A stretch of 64,000 nt of DNA from Rotaria sordida (lineage: Eukaryota; Rotifera; Eurotatoria; Philodinida; Philodinidae): positions 43,663 to 107,662 of the forward strand of contig CAJNOL010000531.1 in the NCBI GenBank assembly GCA_905250125.1, written 5' to 3'. Made by a program: the position numbers and the translations under genes. Position 1 is the stretch's first letter. Every line of letters begins with the position of its first letter. A model generated the notes under the pieces. That model had not been told where the DNA came from. It did no database searches and saw only the letters and a program-made list of their open reading frames with translations. Below are positions 60,632 to 64,000 of this stretch, one piece after another.

Positions 60632-62101
60632 TTATTGTTGATTATTAATATTATTATCATCATCATGTTGTTGTTGTTGTTGTTGTCTTTGAACAGGATG
60701 TGCAGCTACTTGACCACGTAACCAAGGATTTGGTATTAGGGGTGGGAAGTTACCGTTACCCGGGAGTTACGTTACCGGGTAACTAGTAACGCCGGAGTTA
60801 CCAGTTACCAGGTAACTAGTAACTTCGAAGTTACTAGTTACTTTTGGTAGGTAACTTGTCTAAAAAGTCGAGATATCGCTTCCTAATGACTGAATATCAT
60901 CTATTCATCACTCAATTAAATTACGAGTTACTTGGTAACTAGTAACTCCTATGTGCGTTACTAGTTACTCGGTAACTCGTGAGCTGAATAAGTACTGTAA
61001 TGATGGTATTCACTCATTAGGAAGTGATATCTCCACTTTTTAGACAAGTTACCTACCAAAAGTAACTAGTAACTCCGAAGTTACTAGTTACCTGGTAACT
61101 GGTAACTCCGACGTTACTAGTTACTCGGTAACTAGTAACTTGCGAGTTACTAGTTACTTGGTAACGTAACGGTAACTTCCCACCCCTATTTGGTATTGGA
61201 TCAGTAATTTCAATACGTGTTATTGTTGTATTCTCTATGTAAAAGAAAAAAAAGTAAAGAATAAAAAAAATTTTTTTTTTCAATACTTTGTTTCTCATTA
61301 AATACTTGTACAAATGTATTATTATCAAATTCTTGTATTGATTTTGAATAAATAAGTTGTTCTAAACTATCATTACAATAACAAGTAGGGGTATGCAAGC
61401 TCAGCTCAAGCTCACAAATAATGAGCTGTTGAAACCGCTCACTGAGCTGAGCTGAACTGTTCGAACAGCTCATTTGAGCGAACCGAGCTTTTCCAAACAG
61501 TTCAGCTCATTTCACATGAGCTGTTCGAACAGCTCAGCTCATGTGAAATGAGCTGTTCGAACAGTTCTTTCGCTCATTTGAGCGGAGTTCGTGAGCTGAG
61601 CTTGCGTACCCCTAATAACAAGCATTTACCGAAAATAATATACGTGTCTATTAAAAAAAAAAGTAGTATCTTAAATAAAATATCAAATTTTATTTTATTA
61701 TTTACCTGAATATTTTTTTTTTACTGTGATGAAAATTTAAATGATTACGTTGATGGGATGATAAATTATTTATCATATACATAGTTGTTATATCTGCATA
61801 CCATTTTATTTTTAATAATTTATTTTCATAAATTTTCAACTCTTCAACGTTGCACTCACATGCTGCTTCTTTAAAATAAACAATAATTTGATTTTGAATA
61901 TCTTGTAATTGCATTAATATCTCATCTAAATCATCTTTCTAAATGAATAAAAAACTAAACAAAAAAAAATTTTTTTTTAAATTTTCTTACATTCGATTTA
62001 GCATTGTTAAGCTTTAACCAAAAATTAGATAAAAAAGTATCAATATCTTCTTTTTCTTCTTCTTCTTCTTCTTCTTTAATATTTATTTCATTATAATTCA
62101 T
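60632..62101 (-). CDS. Small unrecognised protein gene, disrupted by a hAT MITE in its last exon
   Basis: Exons in transcript order: 61991-62101, 61706-61938, 61287-61366, and a last exon 60632-61234 that is split by a 452-bp MITE. Leaving out the MITE and one target duplication, all phases agree and a 188-residue frame results. It has an acidic start (a Lys/Glu run), a helical, Cys-containing middle (ILMQLQDIQNQIIVYFKEAA) and a C-terminal IEITDPIPN / PWLRGQVAAHP followed by poly-Gln and Asp/Asn runs. As assembled, translation runs from PIPN into the MITE and stops near 61053, replacing the last about 30 residues by transposon-coded ones. A second MITE sits in the intron 61367-61705. I recognise no domain. 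An acceptor TTTTAG lies 14 bp before the ATG. Confidence 0.6.
60729..61196. mobile_element. hAT-like MITE 1 with 8-bp target duplication
   Basis: The element spans 60737-61188, with terminal inverted repeats TAGGGGTGGGAAGTTACCGT and its exact complement. It is flanked by the perfect 8-bp duplication TTTGGTAT (60729-60736 and 61189-61196). The duplication fits the hAT target preference nTnnnnAn. The interior is a palindrome-rich array of GTTAC/GTAAC motifs with an AGTTACCTACCAAAAGTAAC segment present in both arms. No coding capacity. It lies in the coding part of the last exon of the host gene. Confidence 0.93.
61378..61622. mobile_element. hAT-like MITE 2 with 8-bp target duplication
   Basis: The element spans 61386-61614. 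Its terminal repeats TAGGGGTATGCAAGCTCAGCTC and GAGCTGAGCTTGCGTACCCCTA are inverted-complementary with one mismatch, and it is flanked by the perfect 8-bp duplication ATAACAAG (61378-61385 and 61615-61622), again nTnnnnAn. The interior is built of GAGCTGTTCGAACAGCTC palindromes. It sits 19 bases upstream (in transcript sense) of the acceptor of exon 61287-61366. Confidence 0.92.
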
Positions 62102-62115
62102 ATTTTCATAAATAT

Positions 62116-62218
62116 CTAAAAGTCAATAAAAAAAAAAATCTAGCAAAATATTGATTACATGTCTTCGGAGAGTATCCCCGGAAACTCGATTATGTCCTAG
62201 GGTAAGAGGTACATAGAT
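62116..62218. other. 5' flank of the disrupted gene
   Basis: Short AT-rich flank of the small minus-strand gene; the acceptor complement CTAAAAG sits at 62116-62122. Further 5' exons could lie in or beyond the assembly gap. Confidence 0.4.
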
Positions 62219-62305
62219 ATATAGGTATAGGAGGTATAGAGGTATAGGAGGTATAGGGGGTATAGGAGGTATAGGAGGTATAGGAGGTATAGGAGGTATA
62301 GGAGG
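62219..62305. repeat. 9-bp minisatellite (GGTATAGGA)n running into an assembly gap
   Basis: Tandem units of GGTATAGGA/GGTATAGAG begin near 62219 and become uniform until the run of N starts at 62306. The gap extends to 63148; its exact true length and content are unknown, but array collapse is the likely cause. Confidence 0.9.
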
Positions 62306-63148
62306 NNNNNNNNNNNNNNNNNNNNNNNNNNNNNNNNNNNNNNNNNNNNNNNNNNNNNNNNNNNNNNNNNNNNNNNNNNNNNNNNNNNNNNNNNNNNNNN
62401 NNNNNNNNNNNNNNNNNNNNNNNNNNNNNNNNNNNNNNNNNNNNNNNNNNNNNNNNNNNNNNNNNNNNNNNNNNNNNNNNNNNNNNNNNNNNNNNNNNNN
62501 NNNNNNNNNNNNNNNNNNNNNNNNNNNNNNNNNNNNNNNNNNNNNNNNNNNNNNNNNNNNNNNNNNNNNNNNNNNNNNNNNNNNNNNNNNNNNNNNNNNN
62601 NNNNNNNNNNNNNNNNNNNNNNNNNNNNNNNNNNNNNNNNNNNNNNNNNNNNNNNNNNNNNNNNNNNNNNNNNNNNNNNNNNNNNNNNNNNNNNNNNNNN
62701 NNNNNNNNNNNNNNNNNNNNNNNNNNNNNNNNNNNNNNNNNNNNNNNNNNNNNNNNNNNNNNNNNNNNNNNNNNNNNNNNNNNNNNNNNNNNNNNNNNNN
62801 NNNNNNNNNNNNNNNNNNNNNNNNNNNNNNNNNNNNNNNNNNNNNNNNNNNNNNNNNNNNNNNNNNNNNNNNNNNNNNNNNNNNNNNNNNNNNNNNNNNN
62901 NNNNNNNNNNNNNNNNNNNNNNNNNNNNNNNNNNNNNNNNNNNNNNNNNNNNNNNNNNNNNNNNNNNNNNNNNNNNNNNNNNNNNNNNNNNNNNNNNNNN
63001 NNNNNNNNNNNNNNNNNNNNNNNNNNNNNNNNNNNNNNNNNNNNNNNNNNNNNNNNNNNNNNNNNNNNNNNNNNNNNNNNNNNNNNNNNNNNNNNNNNNN
63101 NNNNNNNNNNNNNNNNNNNNNNNNNNNNNNNNNNNNNNNNNNNNNNNN
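62306..63148. other. Assembly gap (N run)
   Basis: 843 unknown bases. Apparent long reading frames spanning it are artefacts of untranslated N codons. Confidence 0.99.
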
Positions 63149-63149
63149 A

Positions 63150-63314
63150 AGAGTAGTGGCGTAACCAAGCTGCTGCCAGCTGGGGCTCAGCCTCGTCACC
63201 TGACATAGCTGCTCCAGCTAAGTTCTATTATGAGCCCCACTACTGGGCAGAATTTGAGTAATTGAGCCCCATCAGAGCCCCATCATCATCAAAATCCTGG
63301 TTACGTCGCTACAG
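63150..63314. mobile_element. Short MITE with GTAGYGRCGTAACCA ends
   Basis: The left end GTAGTGGCGTAACCA (63153) and the right end TGGTTACGTCGCTAC (to about 63312) are inverted-complementary with two mismatches, enclosing about 130 bp that include repeated GAGCCCCA motifs. The end sequence resembles hAT-type MITEs (inference). The left flank is mostly lost in the gap, so a target duplication cannot be tested. Confidence 0.6.
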
Positions 63315-63336
63315 AAGATAAGTGAGATTTCTAATA

Positions 63337-64000
63337 AATAAATGTGGAAACCTCGGATTTAAATCCAAGAGTTATATGTACTTCAAAAAGTGAATGAGGC
63401 AGATGAGTTATCCTAGAATGTGGGGACATAAAAATTATCCTGGCAAACCTTTTCTACAAACACTTGATTTCTATTGGCTACTGCTCAACCAATAGGATTT
63501 GGGGGTGAATACAACTCAGATTTGAACTCTTCACCTTGATTTACCCTAAGAAACTCGTTTTTCCTATAACTTGATTTCTATTAGTTACTGCTCAACCAAT
63601 GAGATTTCGAGGCGAATGGAGCATAGATTCGAGTTCTCCACCCCAGAAAACCTCGAAGTATCATCTCTGTGATTGGAAGATAGAGCTCGATTTGTGGATC
63701 AATTAGAGCGTGGACAAAAACAGAACCGATTACCGTTTAATTATCTGTGCAATAGGTGTGTTAGCTTTCTTGTTTCCTTGTTTTATATACCATTTTGTAG
63801 CTCGTGAAATTCTCTACCGAATGGTATATAATAGTTGGGATTTTATTTGACTATGATAGGAAAAGTTTCTTACGAAAGCGGAGACAGGTCGATCTTCGCA
63901 TAGGGAAGCATAGGGAAAAATGACTATTTTTGCAATAACTCAGCAATGGCTCGGCCAATCATTCTCATCTTCGAACTCGACCGAGATATTGTTGAGACTA
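63337..64000 (+). repeat. Dispersed repeat, copy 2 (cut by the window end)
   Basis: Direct-orientation copy of the repeat at 58981, beginning AATAAATGTGGAAAC and collinear to the last base of the window (ATATTGTTGAGACT matches ATATTGTTAAGACT at about 59631). The right terminal segment lies beyond the window. Confidence 0.75.

Noticed and set aside
62123..63206. Three long minus-strand frames across the gap
   Set aside because: They consist of untranslated N codons plus the minisatellite (Pro-Pro-Ile, Ser-Tyr-Thr or Leu-Leu-Tyr repeats by frame) and are artefacts.

Overview
This is nuclear DNA of an AT-rich invertebrate animal. Genes have short introns (most about 45-110 bp, GT-AG, T-rich acceptors), long homopolymer runs fill the non-coding DNA, and the protein set is animal: Rh ammonium channel, SLC6 monoamine-type transporter, CNNM, Tctex dynein light chain, rhodopsin-like GPCR, Ig cell-adhesion protein, chitin-binding protein. 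The style resembles a rotifer, most likely a bdelloid. That assignment is inference; no species marker is present.

Layout. 1-914: 3' end of a chitin-binding protein gene (+). 915-5.5 kb: non-coding, with two large palindromic elements. 5.5-6.9 kb: Rh-type ammonium channel (+). 9.3-11.9 kb: three-Ig surface protein (+, nine exons). 11.9-25.9 kb: mostly gene-poor, with three palindromic elements and one small secreted, neuropeptide-precursor-like gene at 19.1 kb. 26.0-27.1 kb: single-exon GPCR (+), tail-to-tail with an SLC6 transporter (-, 27.3-29.6 kb). 33.9-34.4 kb: Tctex-type dynein light chain (+), tail-to-tail with a 12-exon CNNM gene (-, 34.7-40.25 kb). CNNM shares a divergent promoter with a MYCBP-like gene (+, 40.7 kb). 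43.3-45.9 kb: tandem repeats and a nest of DNA transposons. 46.9-48.1 kb: CCR4-type endonuclease/exonuclease/phosphatase (EEP) protein (-). 49.5-51.4 kb: B-box/coiled-coil protein (+). 53.1-53.9 kb: a second, unrelated-looking EEP protein (+). 54.4-58.3 kb: two tandem genes (-) for diverged propeller-like proteins. 60.6-62.1 kb: a small unrecognised gene (-) hit by two hAT-type miniature transposons. 62.2-64.0 kb: a 9-bp minisatellite, an 843-base assembly gap, and the second copy of a repeat first seen at 59.0 kb.

The gene products do not form one pathway: channels and transporters, receptor, adhesion, matrix and nuclease functions are interspersed. The strongest unusual signals are (1) eight long palindromic elements, two of them inside introns, where transcripts would fold into hairpins of several hundred base pairs; (2) two hAT-like MITEs with perfect 8-bp target duplications in one gene, one splitting a coding exon whose frame is intact without it; (3) a possible new amidated neuropeptide; (4) splice acceptors placed just before several start codons, as expected for spliced-leader trans-splicing or 5'-UTR introns; and (5) two CTCF-like motifs near promoters.

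Exon joins were worked out by hand from splice sites and frame continuity. No database search was possible.
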